A stretch of DNA of 10,560 nt, from contig DAICZO010000215.1 of the NCBI GenBank assembly GCA_027311125.1, forward strand, positions 1 to 10,560, read 5' to 3'. Position 1 is the first letter of the stretch, and every line of letters starts with the position of its first letter. Shown here one piece after another: positions 1 to 7,194 of the stretch. The translations under genes were made by a program, and so were the position numbers. Under the pieces are notes generated by a model. That model made no database searches. It was not told the origin of the DNA and saw nothing but the letters and a program-made list of their open reading frames with translations. This DNA is from Acidobacteriaceae bacterium. GTDB taxonomy: Bacteria; Acidobacteriota; Terriglobia; Terriglobales; Acidobacteriaceae.

Positions 1-798
1 GTCCCACCCATACCGATCCTCTTCGCCGCCAACGTGGGCGAAGAAGGCCTCGGCGATCTCAACGGCATGCGCCACCTCTTCTCCCAGGGCAGCTATCAGG
101 GCCGCATCGCCACCGCCATCGTCCTCGAGGGCAGCGGAACCGGCCCCGTCGTCACCCGCGCGCTTGGCAGCCGACGCTTCCGCGTAACCATCACTGGCCC
201 CGGCGGTCACTCCTGGAGCGATGCCGGAACCCCCAACCCCATCCTCCTGCTCAGCCACGCCCTCGTCGCCCTCGGTCAACTCCCCCTGCCCGACTCTCCC
301 AGCACCACTCTCAACATCGGACAGATCTCCGGCGGCACCTCCATCAACTCCATCCCGGAGTCCGCCACCGCCCTGCTCGACCTCCGCTCCACCGACCCCC
401 ACCAACTCCTCGTCACCGAATCCGACCTGCTCGATCTGCTGCACCGTACCGTAGCCACCTTTGCCAGACAAAACACCACCTTTGCACCACCCACGCTACA
501 CATCGAACGCATCGGCGACCGCCCCGCCGCCGCCCTGCCCGACGACGCTCCACTCCTCCGCACCCTGCGCGCCGCAGACCGCCACCTCACCCTGCGCACC
601 GAGCCCCGCATCGGCTCCACCGACGCCAATATCCCCTTATCACTGGGTATTCCAGCCATTGCCATCGGCTGTGGCGGCACCGGCGGCGGCATCCACACCC
701 TGCAGGAGTGGTACGACCCCACCGGCCGCGAAACCGCCCTCCGTCGCATCCTCCTCACCCTGCTCGATACCGTCCAACTCCTCGCCCCATCCGTATAA
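1..798 (+). CDS. M20-family metallopeptidase, C-terminal part (5' end outside window)
   Basis: The reading frame is open from base 1, so the start lies upstream. The family consists of zinc-dependent amino- or carboxypeptidases and related amidohydrolases. Near the visible N-terminus is GEEGLGDLNG (bases 37-66); its paired glutamates match the general base and a metal ligand of M20 enzymes. The dimerisation (lid) domain follows, with the typical GGHSW motif (202-216). The catalytic domain then resumes, with GSTDAN and, close to the end, GIHTLQEWYD, whose histidine (694-696) fits the last metal ligand. The C-terminal end is complete, with TAA at 796-798. The N-terminal metal ligands are not in view, so activity cannot be fully judged. 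The next gene begins 37 bases downstream on the same strand. Within M20 the subfamily (peptidase T-like, carboxypeptidase or acylase) is unresolved; the family assignment is firm. Confidence 0.9.
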   Translation, partial: VPPIPILFAANVGEEGLGDLNGMRHLFSQGSYQGRIATAIVLEGSGTGPVVTRALGSRRFRVTITGPGGHSWSDAGTPNPILLLSHALVALGQLPLPDSPSTTLNIGQISGGTSINSIPESATALLDLRSTDPHQLLVTESDLLDLLHRTVATFARQNTTFAPPTLHIERIGDRPAAALPDDAPLLRTLRAADRHLTLRTEPRIGSTDANIPLSLGIPAIAIGCGGTGGGIHTLQEWYDPTGRETALRRILLTLLDTVQLLAPSV

Positions 799-820
799 CC
801 ACGCAAGCCCCTAAAAACAC

Positions 821-829
821 TGATAAACT
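821..829 (+). promoter_or_regulatory. Candidate extended -10 element for a leaderless transcript
   Basis: The bases TGATAAACT fit an extended -10 pattern (TG, one base, then TANNNT). If the hexamer at 824-829 occupies -12 to -7, transcription would start at about 836, exactly the GTG start of the amidohydrolase. No Shine-Dalgarno sequence is visible before that GTG. No convincing -35 element was found. This is inference from spacing only. Confidence 0.3.
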
Positions 830-835
830 GCGTGC

Positions 836-2629
836 GTGAACCCCCTCCAGCCTAAATTTCTTCTGCCGACGCTCCTGCTGCTCACCGCCGCCGCCCTGGC
901 CGCCCAGAGCCTCAACACCCAGACCCCTGTGTCTCCTCCAGACACCATCTATCTCCACGGCAATATCCTCACCGGAGCCCACCTGCGTCCGGACGACACC
1001 TCGGCCACCCCCGCTCGGGTCGCCGCACTCGCAATCTCCCACGGCCACATCGTCGCCGTCGGCACAGATGCAGCCATCCTGCGCCATAAAGCCCCTCAAA
1101 CCCGCATCGTCGACCTCCATGGCGCTTTCGTCATGCCCGGCTTCAACGATGCTCACACCCACATCGCCAGTGCTGGCCAGCAAAAACTCGCCGTCGATCT
1201 CGATGGCACCACCTCGCTGGCGGACATGCTGCAACGCATCCGCACCTTCGTCGCCACCGCACCCAGCGCCGCCACTCCCGGCTCCTGGCTCCAGGGCGGC
1301 GGCTGGGACCACACCCTCTGGCCCACCCGGCTGCTTCCCACCCGCGCCGATATTGATGCCGTCACCGCCGGGCATCCTGCCGTCTTCTACCGCGTCGACG
1401 GCCACATCGTCGTAGCCAACTCCGCCGCGCTCGTCGCCGCGGGCATCAGCAACACCACCCCCGATCCGGCAGGCGGCAAGATCGACCACGATGCCAACGG
1501 CGTCCTCACCGGAATCATCCGGGAAACCCCTGCCATCAAGCTCATCGAGGCCCACATCCCCCCGCCTGACCTTACGACCCGCCGTCAGGCGCTCAATCTC
1601 GCCATTGCCGACGCTCTCAGCCACGGTGTCACCTCCGTCCAGGACAACTCTGACTGGGAAGACTTTCTCGCCCTCGAAGAACTCGAGCACACCGGCAAAC
1701 TCCACCTCCGCGTCTCCGAGTGGTTGGCCTTCGATACTCCGCTCGCCATTCTGAAAGAACGCCGCGCCAGCCACCCCGCCGACGACCCGCTGCTCCACCT
1801 CGCCATGTTGAAAGGTTTTATGGACGGCTCGCTCGGCTCCCGCCCCGCTGCCATGGCCCAGCCCTATACCGCCGACCCCAGCAACTCCGGCATCCCCCGT
1901 TACCGCCAGCAGGATCTCAACCAGATGGCCAGCGAACGCGCCGCCGCTGGCTTCCAACTCGGCTTTCACGCCATCGGCGACCGCGCTAACTCCTATGCGC
2001 TCAATGCCTTATCTTCCGCCGAGCAGGTAGCAACCTCCGTCAACCAACCTGACTCCACCGCCGTCCCCACCCCGGCCAGCCTTCGTTACCGGATCGAACA
2101 TGCCCAGGTTTTGCTCCCGGCAGACTTCGACCGCTACGCCCACGAAGGCATCATCGCCTCCATGCAGCCCAGCCACCTGCTCACCGATATGAACTGGGCC
2201 GAAGCGCGTCTGGGGCCAGAAAGAGCCAAATATTCATATGCTTGGAAGACTTTCTTGAACCATAACGTTACCCTCGCCTTCGGTACCGACTACCCGGTCG
2301 AATCCATCAATCCCTTCCGAGGACTCTACTCCGCCATCACCCGCCAGAACGAGGCCGGGACCATGACCTACCAGCCGCAGGAGAAACTCACCCTCAATCA
2401 GGCCATCTACGCCTACACCCAGGCCTCCGCCTTTGCCGAGTTTCGCGAGCACCAGAAAGGCCGTCTGGAACCCGGGTATCTCGCCGACTTCATTGTCCTC
2501 GATCACGACATCACCGCCGTCTCACCCCAGCAACTACTCCACACTCAGATACTCCAGACCATCGTCAATGGCGACGTCGTCTTTATCAGCCAGAAACTGG
2601 CCACCCACGCTGCCAACACCTCGAAATAG
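836..2629 (+). CDS. Exported amidohydrolase, YtcJ-like (Amidohydro_3 family)
   Basis: This 597-residue protein begins with a signal peptide (Lys-7, a hydrophobic run at about 8-22, then AAQS), so it probably acts in the periplasm. The rest follows the YtcJ / N-substituted formamide deformylase pattern: a small beta-sandwich segment, then the metal-binding HxH motif in NDAHTHI (His107, His109), the family signature around Lys326 (LKGFMDGSLGS), His378 in FHAIGDRA, His422 in RIEHAQ, and Asp485 in FGTDYPVE. All expected metal or catalytic positions appear intact and the length is normal for the family (about 550-600). Family members hydrolyse amide-type C-N bonds, but substrates are diverse and none can be named here. 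The start is GTG with no obvious ribosome binding site; it is chosen because it gives a complete signal peptide. The gene lies between a peptidase and a transporter on the same strand, which suggests a shared catabolic role. Confidence 0.9.
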   Translation: MNPLQPKFLLPTLLLLTAAALAAQSLNTQTPVSPPDTIYLHGNILTGAHLRPDDTSATPARVAALAISHGHIVAVGTDAAILRHKAPQTRIVDLHGAFVMPGFNDAHTHIASAGQQKLAVDLDGTTSLADMLQRIRTFVATAPSAATPGSWLQGGGWDHTLWPTRLLPTRADIDAVTAGHPAVFYRVDGHIVVANSAALVAAGISNTTPDPAGGKIDHDANGVLTGIIRETPAIKLIEAHIPPPDLTTRRQALNLAIADALSHGVTSVQDNSDWEDFLALEELEHTGKLHLRVSEWLAFDTPLAILKERRASHPADDPLLHLAMLKGFMDGSLGSRPAAMAQPYTADPSNSGIPRYRQQDLNQMASERAAAGFQLGFHAIGDRANSYALNALSSAEQVATSVNQPDSTAVPTPASLRYRIEHAQVLLPADFDRYAHEGIIASMQPSHLLTDMNWAEARLGPERAKYSYAWKTFLNHNVTLAFGTDYPVESINPFRGLYSAITRQNEAGTMTYQPQEKLTLNQAIYAYTQASAFAEFREHQKGRLEPGYLADFIVLDHDITAVSPQQLLHTQILQTIVNGDVVFISQKLATHAANTSK

Positions 2630-2664
2630 CTGCCAAAAAGCAATTCGCAACGCCCCCGGAAATC

Positions 2665-2670
2665 TAAGGA
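2665..2670 (+). promoter_or_regulatory. Ribosome binding site supporting a TTG start
   Basis: TAAGGA lies 10 bases before the TTG at 2681. No ATG or GTG in the same frame fits as well, so this site decides the rare TTG start of the EamA transporter. Confidence 0.6.
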
Positions 2671-2680
2671 CTCACCTACG

Positions 2681-3622
2681 TTGACTCGTCCATCGCTCCT
2701 CGCCTCTATCCGTCCTTCCACGCTCGCCCATATCCTGCTCCTTACTGTCGTCGCCATCTGGGGAGCCACCTTTGTCGTCGTGAAAGACGCCCTGCAGGAT
2801 GCCTCGCCGCTGCTCTTTAACCTGCTCCGGATGTCCCTGGCCTTCCTCGCGCTGGTCGCCATCAACCACCGGCAACTGCGCAATCTCAGTCGCCGCACGC
2901 TCCTCTCCGGAGTGGTCGTCGGCGTCTTTCTCGCCGCTGGCTACCAGTTCCAGACTGCGGGTCTCGCCCGCACCACCCCTGCCAAATCCGCCTTCATCAC
3001 CGGCCTGGTGGTGGTCTTCGTTCCCCTGCTGACCGTCATTCCTGCGCTTAGCCCTGCCGGAACCCATGCTCCCCGCTGGAATGCCGCACTTGGCGCGCTG
3101 CTGGCTTTCAGTGGTCTGCTGCTGCTCACCACCCCCGCCGGAACCCATCTTCAGGATGTCTTCAGCAGCATCGGCACCGGCGACCTGCTCACGCTGGCCT
3201 GTGCTCTGGCCTTTGCTGCCCACCTGCTGGCGATCGCACACACCTCCCGCGGCATACCTGCAGCCCAACTCGCCACCCTACAGATCGGCTTTGCAGCCTT
3301 AATTATGGCCATCACCCTGCCTCTTGGTGGACACCCCCACCTCATCCTGTCCGTCCGCTTGATCACAGCGCTCGCCATCACCAGCTTGTTCGCAACGGCA
3401 GCCGCCTTCACCATCCAAAGCTGGGCCCAGCAGCATCTTCCTCCCACCCACACCGCCGTACTGCTCACGCTGGAGCCGGTCTTTGCCTTTCTTACCTCGC
3501 TGCTCTTCTTTCACGAGCGCCTGGGCCGCCGCTCCCTCACCGGAGCAGCACTCATTCTGGCCGGAATCGCCATCACCGAACTCTTGACCGCCGCAGCGCC
3601 GGTACCAGTCCATCCCTCCTGA
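2681..3622 (+). CDS. EamA/DMT-superfamily inner-membrane transporter
   Basis: This 313-residue protein is almost entirely hydrophobic, with about ten predicted membrane helices in two tandem EamA repeats (roughly residues 15-150 and 165-303). The first repeat opens with the characteristic WGATFVVVKDAL (27-38). The second ends with a typical EamA stretch: Gln-Ser-Trp-Ala near 246-249, then LEPVFAFLTSLLFFHERLG (264-282). Members of the drug/metabolite transporter superfamily export amino acids, metabolites or drugs, or import nucleotide-type compounds; the substrate here is unknown. The TTG start is supported by the ribosome binding site 10 bases upstream and gives a short cytoplasmic N-terminus before helix 1. 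The gene follows the amidohydrolase by 51 bases and is probably co-transcribed with it. No rho-independent terminator was seen after the stop codon. Confidence 0.9.
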   Translation: MTRPSLLASIRPSTLAHILLLTVVAIWGATFVVVKDALQDASPLLFNLLRMSLAFLALVAINHRQLRNLSRRTLLSGVVVGVFLAAGYQFQTAGLARTTPAKSAFITGLVVVFVPLLTVIPALSPAGTHAPRWNAALGALLAFSGLLLLTTPAGTHLQDVFSSIGTGDLLTLACALAFAAHLLAIAHTSRGIPAAQLATLQIGFAALIMAITLPLGGHPHLILSVRLITALAITSLFATAAAFTIQSWAQQHLPPTHTAVLLTLEPVFAFLTSLLFFHERLGRRSLTGAALILAGIAITELLTAAAPVPVHPS

Positions 3623-3814
3623 TAACCGCTCTGGAAACAAGCGCGCTTCCACCTCACGAACACTTTTGACATCTCGTCACGTCTAAACAACCGTTATGCC
3701 CAAGCGTGACTCTATACACAGAGAAGCGCGCGGGAAACAGCTATACTCACCTTCGCGTAGCCGCTTTTTGGGCTCGAAGCATCGAACTGCACGAAACGAG
3801 GTAAGACTTACCAC
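3623..3814 (+). promoter_or_regulatory. Upstream region of the Do-type protease gene, with candidate promoter elements
   Basis: This 192-base gap has no credible gene. It holds a 10-bp palindrome, AAGCGCGCTT (3639-3648), a TTGACA hexamer (3666-3671) with no -10 at proper spacing, and two -10-like hexamers, TATACA (3713-3718) and TATACT (3742-3747), neither with a good -35. A pair resembling an ECF-sigma promoter is also present: GGAAAC (3733-3738), 17 bases, then CGTA (3756-3759). GAGG at 3798-3801 is the likely ribosome binding site, 13 bases before the ATG. A promoter must lie here because the protease is spaced well away from the preceding gene, but which element is used cannot be settled by eye. 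Confidence 0.4.
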
Positions 3815-5470
3815 ATGGACACACCGAATCGTACGAATTCGACCCTGATGGACTTTATCCGCAGCCGTCGTTTCACTTCTACCTTTGTTCTTTTGGCGAC
3901 ACTCTCCGCAGGCATACTTGCAGGCTCTGTGCTTACCCGGAACGTCAGCGGCAAGGAGCAGTCCACCGACTCCTCCGACGCTCGCCCGATCGTGATTCCC
4001 TCTCCCACGGTTCTCTCCAACGGCTTTTCGCAGATCGTCAAACAGGTCGGCCCTGCCGTAGTCAACATCAACACCGAGTCCCTCCCCAAGGAATCCACTG
4101 CCAGGAATCCTCACCGTCGCTCCATCCCCGGCCACGGTCAGGGTGGTGACGACCAGCAGGCTCCCGGCGATATGCAGGACTTCTTCAACCGCTTCTTCGG
4201 TGGCCAAGGCGGCCAGGGTGACGGCGGCGACGAAGATGGCATGATGGGCGGCGAACATCGCGCTCTCGGCTCCGGCTTCATCGTCGACACGCGCGGCTAC
4301 ATCATCACCAACAATCACGTCGTCGATAAAGCCGACAAGATCTTCGTCAAGCTCTCCACCGATCCCGATGGCGGAGCCGGCGAAGAGGGCCGTCCCGCCC
4401 GTGTCATCGGCGTCGACAAAGACACCGACATCGCCGTCATCAAGATCGACACCGACAAGCCACTGCCCTTCGTCAAACTGGGCAACTCCGACGGCGCACA
4501 GGTCGGCGACTGGGTCCTCGCCATTGGCAGTCCCTTTGGCCTCTCCCAGACCGTCTCCGCTGGTATCGTCTCCGCCAAGAACCGCTCCATCGACGAGCCC
4601 AGCCCCAACGGCGTCTCGCAGTCGCAGTTCCAGCGCTTCATCCAGACGGACGCAGCCATCAATCCCGGCAACTCTGGTGGTCCACTCGTTGACATGGCAG
4701 GCCAGGTCGTCGGCATGAACCCCGCCATCTACACCCAGTCCATGGGGTCTCAGGGCGTAGGCTTTGCGATGCCGTCCAACACCATCGCCAGCGTCTACAA
4801 CATGCTCATCGGACCGGATCACAAGGTCACCCGTGGCTCCATCGGCATCAGCTTCCAGCCTGCGCTCAACTCGGCGGTTGGCCGTATGTACGGCTTCTCC
4901 AACGGTGTGATGGTCAGCACAGTCACCCCCAGTGGCGGCGCAGCCAAGGCCGGCATCCAGCCAGGTGACGTCATCGTCTCCATCGACGGACGCAATATCA
5001 AGGATGGCGACGACCTGGTCAACGACATCTCCGCCCGCAAGGTCGGTTCCGTCGTCAAGCTCGGCTACCTGCGCAACGGCAAGCAGAACACCGCCAACGT
5101 CAGCATCGGTGACCGCGCCAAGACCTACGCCGACATCGCTGGCGAACAGGATGACAACAGCCCGCAGCAGACACCCGATCCGGGACAGAACACCCTCGGC
5201 ATCACCGTCTCGCCGGTTCCGCCAGCCCTGCTCAAAAAGCTCAACATCCCCGGCGGCGTCATCGTCTCCAGCGTCAAGCCCGGTTCCTTCGCCGACGACA
5301 TCAACCTCGGCAAGGGAGCGGTCATCGTCGAAATCAACAAGAAGCCTGTTACCGACGAAGCCAGCTACCGGGCCATCGTCAGCTCGCTCAAGTCCAAGGA
5401 CGATGTAGTCTTCGTCGTCCGCGACACGCGAACCACGGGCAACTCCTACGTTGGCGGCACCTTGCCATAA
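3815..5470 (+). CDS. Do/HtrA-family periplasmic serine protease with two PDZ domains
   Basis: This 551-residue DegP/DegQ-type protease probably handles misfolded envelope proteins. A basic N-terminus followed by a hydrophobic segment (about 22-40) forms an uncleaved anchor or signal peptide. A trypsin-like domain follows, with an intact catalytic triad: His168 in TNNHVV, Asp205 in DTDIAV, and Ser287 in NPGNSGGPLVD. PDZ1 spans about 338-430 (GVMVSTVTPSGGAAKAGI, then GDVIVSIDG). PDZ2 spans about 460-545 (LGITVSP, GGVIVSSV, ending VVFVVRD). Between the anchor and the catalytic core, about residues 104-148 are rich in glycine, aspartate and glutamine; this stretch corresponds to the flexible LA loop of Do proteases. 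The protein is longer than E. coli DegP (474 residues), mainly through the N-terminal linker and this loop. The gene stands alone with its own upstream region and a strong terminator. DegP, DegQ and MucD subtypes cannot be separated from sequence alone, so no symbol is given. Confidence 0.95.
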   Translation: MDTPNRTNSTLMDFIRSRRFTSTFVLLATLSAGILAGSVLTRNVSGKEQSTDSSDARPIVIPSPTVLSNGFSQIVKQVGPAVVNINTESLPKESTARNPHRRSIPGHGQGGDDQQAPGDMQDFFNRFFGGQGGQGDGGDEDGMMGGEHRALGSGFIVDTRGYIITNNHVVDKADKIFVKLSTDPDGGAGEEGRPARVIGVDKDTDIAVIKIDTDKPLPFVKLGNSDGAQVGDWVLAIGSPFGLSQTVSAGIVSAKNRSIDEPSPNGVSQSQFQRFIQTDAAINPGNSGGPLVDMAGQVVGMNPAIYTQSMGSQGVGFAMPSNTIASVYNMLIGPDHKVTRGSIGISFQPALNSAVGRMYGFSNGVMVSTVTPSGGAAKAGIQPGDVIVSIDGRNIKDGDDLVNDISARKVGSVVKLGYLRNGKQNTANVSIGDRAKTYADIAGEQDDNSPQQTPDPGQNTLGITVSPVPPALLKKLNIPGGVIVSSVKPGSFADDINLGKGAVIVEINKKPVTDEASYRAIVSSLKSKDDVVFVVRDTRTTGNSYVGGTLP

Positions 5471-5486
5471 CCCGAACCACCCATCG

Positions 5487-5536
5487 AGCCGAAGTTACAG
5501 GCAGAAAATTCGCCCTGTAGCTTCGGCTTTTGTTTT
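5487..5536 (+). terminator. Rho-independent terminator after the Do-type protease gene
   Basis: A 15-bp stem is formed by 5487-5501 and 5514-5528, with one G-U wobble and a 12-base loop. The T-rich tract TTTTGTTTTT follows at 5527-5536. It starts 17 bases after the protease stop codon. Confidence 0.88.
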
Positions 5537-5701
5537 TGCACTAACTCTCTGAATCAGCTTTACTTGCACCGTTGATCCCCCATTCGATACGGCACTCAAG
5601 CCGTTTTCGATTGCCCCATCGGTAACGAAGCAGTAATCTATCAACAGCGTGTTGTGTCCGTTACGGACGCCTATATTCACTTCTCAACGAGGTCCTGCTA
5701 C
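5537..5701 (+). promoter_or_regulatory. Upstream region of the peptidoglycan-binding protein gene
   Basis: This gap after the protease terminator carries no credible gene. It contains a perfect small palindrome, GTCCG-TTA-CGGAC (5656-5668), followed four bases later by TATATT (5672-5677), a fair -10 hexamer. TTGTGT (5652-5657) is a weak -35 with only a 14-base spacer. The palindrome falls between the possible -35 and -10, a position suited to an operator, but that is inference. GAGG at 5689-5692 is the ribosome binding site for the downstream ATG at 5702. Confidence 0.35.
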
Positions 5702-6100
5702 ATGATGCGGTTCGGTCGACTGATCTTCACTTCGACGCTCGTTCTGGCAATCGCAGCCCCGGGCGTTGCTCTCATCCACACCCGTCGTGGTCCCACCTCT
5801 CCCAGGGTCCAGAAACATACCAAAGCCAGCTCAAAACCCAGTGGTCAGCGCGCCATCGATAGTGCTCGCGCCACCGAAATTCAGTCCGCACTCATCAAAT
5901 CGGGCTATCTCTCCGGTGAACCCTCCGGCCAGTGGGACGCGCAGACTCAGGCAGCCATGCAGAAGCTGCAAGCAGACAACGGATGGCAGACCAAGTTGAT
6001 CCCGGACTCCCGCGCCATCATCAAGCTCGGTCTCGGTCCCAACCATTCGACCGCTGAGACGACGGATGGCGGCAACTCCGAGACAGCCTCAGCCTTCTAA
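5702..6100 (+). CDS. Small exported protein with one peptidoglycan-binding domain
   Basis: This 132-residue protein starts with a basic residue and a hydrophobic segment (about 7-25) that acts as a signal peptide or N-terminal anchor. A basic, proline- and serine-rich linker (26-55) follows, then a domain resembling the PG_binding_1 fold (about 57-111: ATEIQSALIKSGYLSGEPSG, then DAQTQAAMQKLQ). The tail is short and rich in Ser, Thr and Gly. There is no catalytic domain, so it probably binds the cell wall or serves as an envelope accessory factor. The ATG at 5702 is preferred because GAGG lies 9 bases upstream and the signal segment then sits at the N-terminus. A GTG at 5654 would add 16 residues and put the hydrophobic segment further in. 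The gene lies between two terminators and so is probably transcribed alone. Confidence 0.82.
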   Translation: MMRFGRLIFTSTLVLAIAAPGVALIHTRRGPTSPRVQKHTKASSKPSGQRAIDSARATEIQSALIKSGYLSGEPSGQWDAQTQAAMQKLQADNGWQTKLIPDSRAIIKLGLGPNHSTAETTDGGNSETASAF

Positions 6101-6120
6101 CAGACATTATTTCCACCAGC

Positions 6121-6149
6121 AAAAGGAGAGCCCAGCGGCTCTCCTTTTT
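6121..6149. terminator. Bidirectional rho-independent terminator between converging genes
   Basis: This is a perfect 12-bp inverted repeat (AAAAGGAGAGCC at 6121-6132 and its complement at 6137-6148) with a 4-base loop, CAGC. T-runs occur at the 3' end on both strands. It lies 20 bases after the plus-strand gene and 35 bases beyond the end of the minus-strand flagellar operon, so it can terminate both. Confidence 0.9.
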
Positions 6150-6183
6150 ACGTTCCAACGTCTCCGCCTACTCACCAGCGCTC

Positions 6184-7194
6184 TCAGGCACGACCCTGTA
6201 TCGGATACAGATAATCTTCCATATCCTCTGCACTCCGCGGCATCATCCCCGCCACCCCTTTGGTCCCGGACTCCAGCCAGATTCGTAGCCAGTAATAGCC
6301 ATGCAACCGTACCAGCCGCGATCCAATCGGCTGCTTCTGTTCCAACACCGCCGTGATCCTTGCCGCCAGACTGTCTTCATCGCCCGCCTGCTCCAGTTTG
6401 GCCGGCACCGCTTCGCACTCCAGCAGACGCGCTCGGGCAATCTGCAACTGGCTATCCTCCAGCAAACCGCTCTGCACCTTCAGTCCCGACATCTGTTCCA
6501 CTGCCAACGCAGCCGATGCATCCAGCCGCGCCTCAAACGCCATATAGATCAGCCGAGATCCCGCGATCCGCAGCGGCACCATCCCAAACTCATCCAGAAA
6601 CAACCGCGGTGCCACCAAGGCCATCCGTTCCGGAGTAAATCCATCCAGGCTCAGCACCGGACAGCTCCACTGCACACTCAGCCCGCGCGTCACCTGTTCC
6701 GACTCCAGTCCACACTCGCTCACCAGCCAGTCACCAATCCGTCCGCTGCCGCTACTTCTCTGCGCCTCCAGCGCCATCTGCAGTTGTGGATGCGTAATCC
6801 ATCCCTGAGCCAGCATCACCAGGCCCAGCGGCACCCGGTGACGATGCACGGTGTTTACCGGAGACATGCTCCGCTCCCCGCGCTCCCGGCGAATCGCAGC
6901 CCGCACCATGGCCAGTAAACACCGGCCACTACACCCCCACTCCCCTTCAAACAGCGGTCGTCGCCGATTGCGCCACGGCATCGTCCACGAACTCACGCAC
7001 TCTGCATTGCCACAAGTGCCACGGGCATTCTCGTTCGTCACCCACGGATGATCCAGCCGAACCTCGCTATCCAGACCCTGCGCCACACCTTCAACCGGAC
7101 TCATCGGGGTGTACCGGTCCAGCCCCAACAAGGAACTCCGTCCCGACTCCTGCATCGCATCGCCCCTGTTGTTCCCTCTGCTTAGAAAAGACAT
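6184..7194 (-). CDS. Cys4 (zinc-ribbon-like) plus MshEN-domain protein, candidate cyclic di-GMP receptor
   Basis: This 336-residue protein has no recognisable enzyme domain. Residues 1-60 look disordered. Cys61, Cys66, Cys88 and Cys92 frame a Trp- and Arg-rich stretch (PLFEGEWGCSGRC at 80-92), which suggests a zinc-binding knuckle. Residues 118-185 match the GspE N-terminal / MshEN domain: two tandem copies of the pattern LGxxLxxxGxxxxxxLxxxLxxQ, at PLGLVMLAQGWIT (122-134, on to Gln145) and GRIGDWLVSECGL (151-163, on to Gln175). MshEN domains are established cyclic di-GMP binders, and the pattern is largely kept here. The domain continues to about 245. The last 90 residues are of unknown type; there is no Walker ATPase, so this is not a secretion or pilus motor. 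The ATG at 7194 lies within the end of fliN (13-base overlap) and has GGAG 8 bases upstream, implying coupled translation. A role in flagellar control is inference from position. Confidence 0.75.
   Translation of the reverse strand: MSFLSRGNNRGDAMQESGRSSLLGLDRYTPMSPVEGVAQGLDSEVRLDHPWVTNENARGTCGNAECVSSWTMPWRNRRRPLFEGEWGCSGRCLLAMVRAAIRRERGERSMSPVNTVHRHRVPLGLVMLAQGWITHPQLQMALEAQRSSGSGRIGDWLVSECGLESEQVTRGLSVQWSCPVLSLDGFTPERMALVAPRLFLDEFGMVPLRIAGSRLIYMAFEARLDASAALAVEQMSGLKVQSGLLEDSQLQIARARLLECEAVPAKLEQAGDEDSLAARITAVLEQKQPIGSRLVRLHGYYWLRIWLESGTKGVAGMMPRSAEDMEDYLYPIQGRA

Noticed and set aside
755..1969. 404-codon open frame on the minus strand opposite the amidohydrolase
   Set aside because: It is a shadow of the GC-rich plus-strand gene: Gly/Val/Asp-rich with no recognisable domain, while the plus strand encodes a complete enzyme with all metal ligands.
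3666..3671. TTGACA as a -35 element before the Do-type protease
   Set aside because: It is a perfect hexamer, but no -10-like sequence lies at 16-18 bases; the nearest candidates would need spacers of 12 or more than 20 bases.
3683..4822. 379-codon open frame on the minus strand opposite the Do-type protease
   Set aside because: Its composition (Asp, Gly, Val runs) mirrors the complementary codons of the protease, no domain is visible, and the plus-strand protein has an intact catalytic triad.
6301..6918. 205-codon open frame on the plus strand opposite the MshEN gene
   Set aside because: It is rich in His, Gln, Arg and Pro, as expected from antisense reading; the minus strand has a ribosome binding site, overlap with fliN and recognisable motifs.
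6184..7194. Reading the MshEN protein as a type II secretion or pilus ATPase (GspE/PilB)
   Set aside because: Only the N-terminal domain is present. There is no Walker A or B motif and no room for the ATPase domain in the remaining 90 residues.
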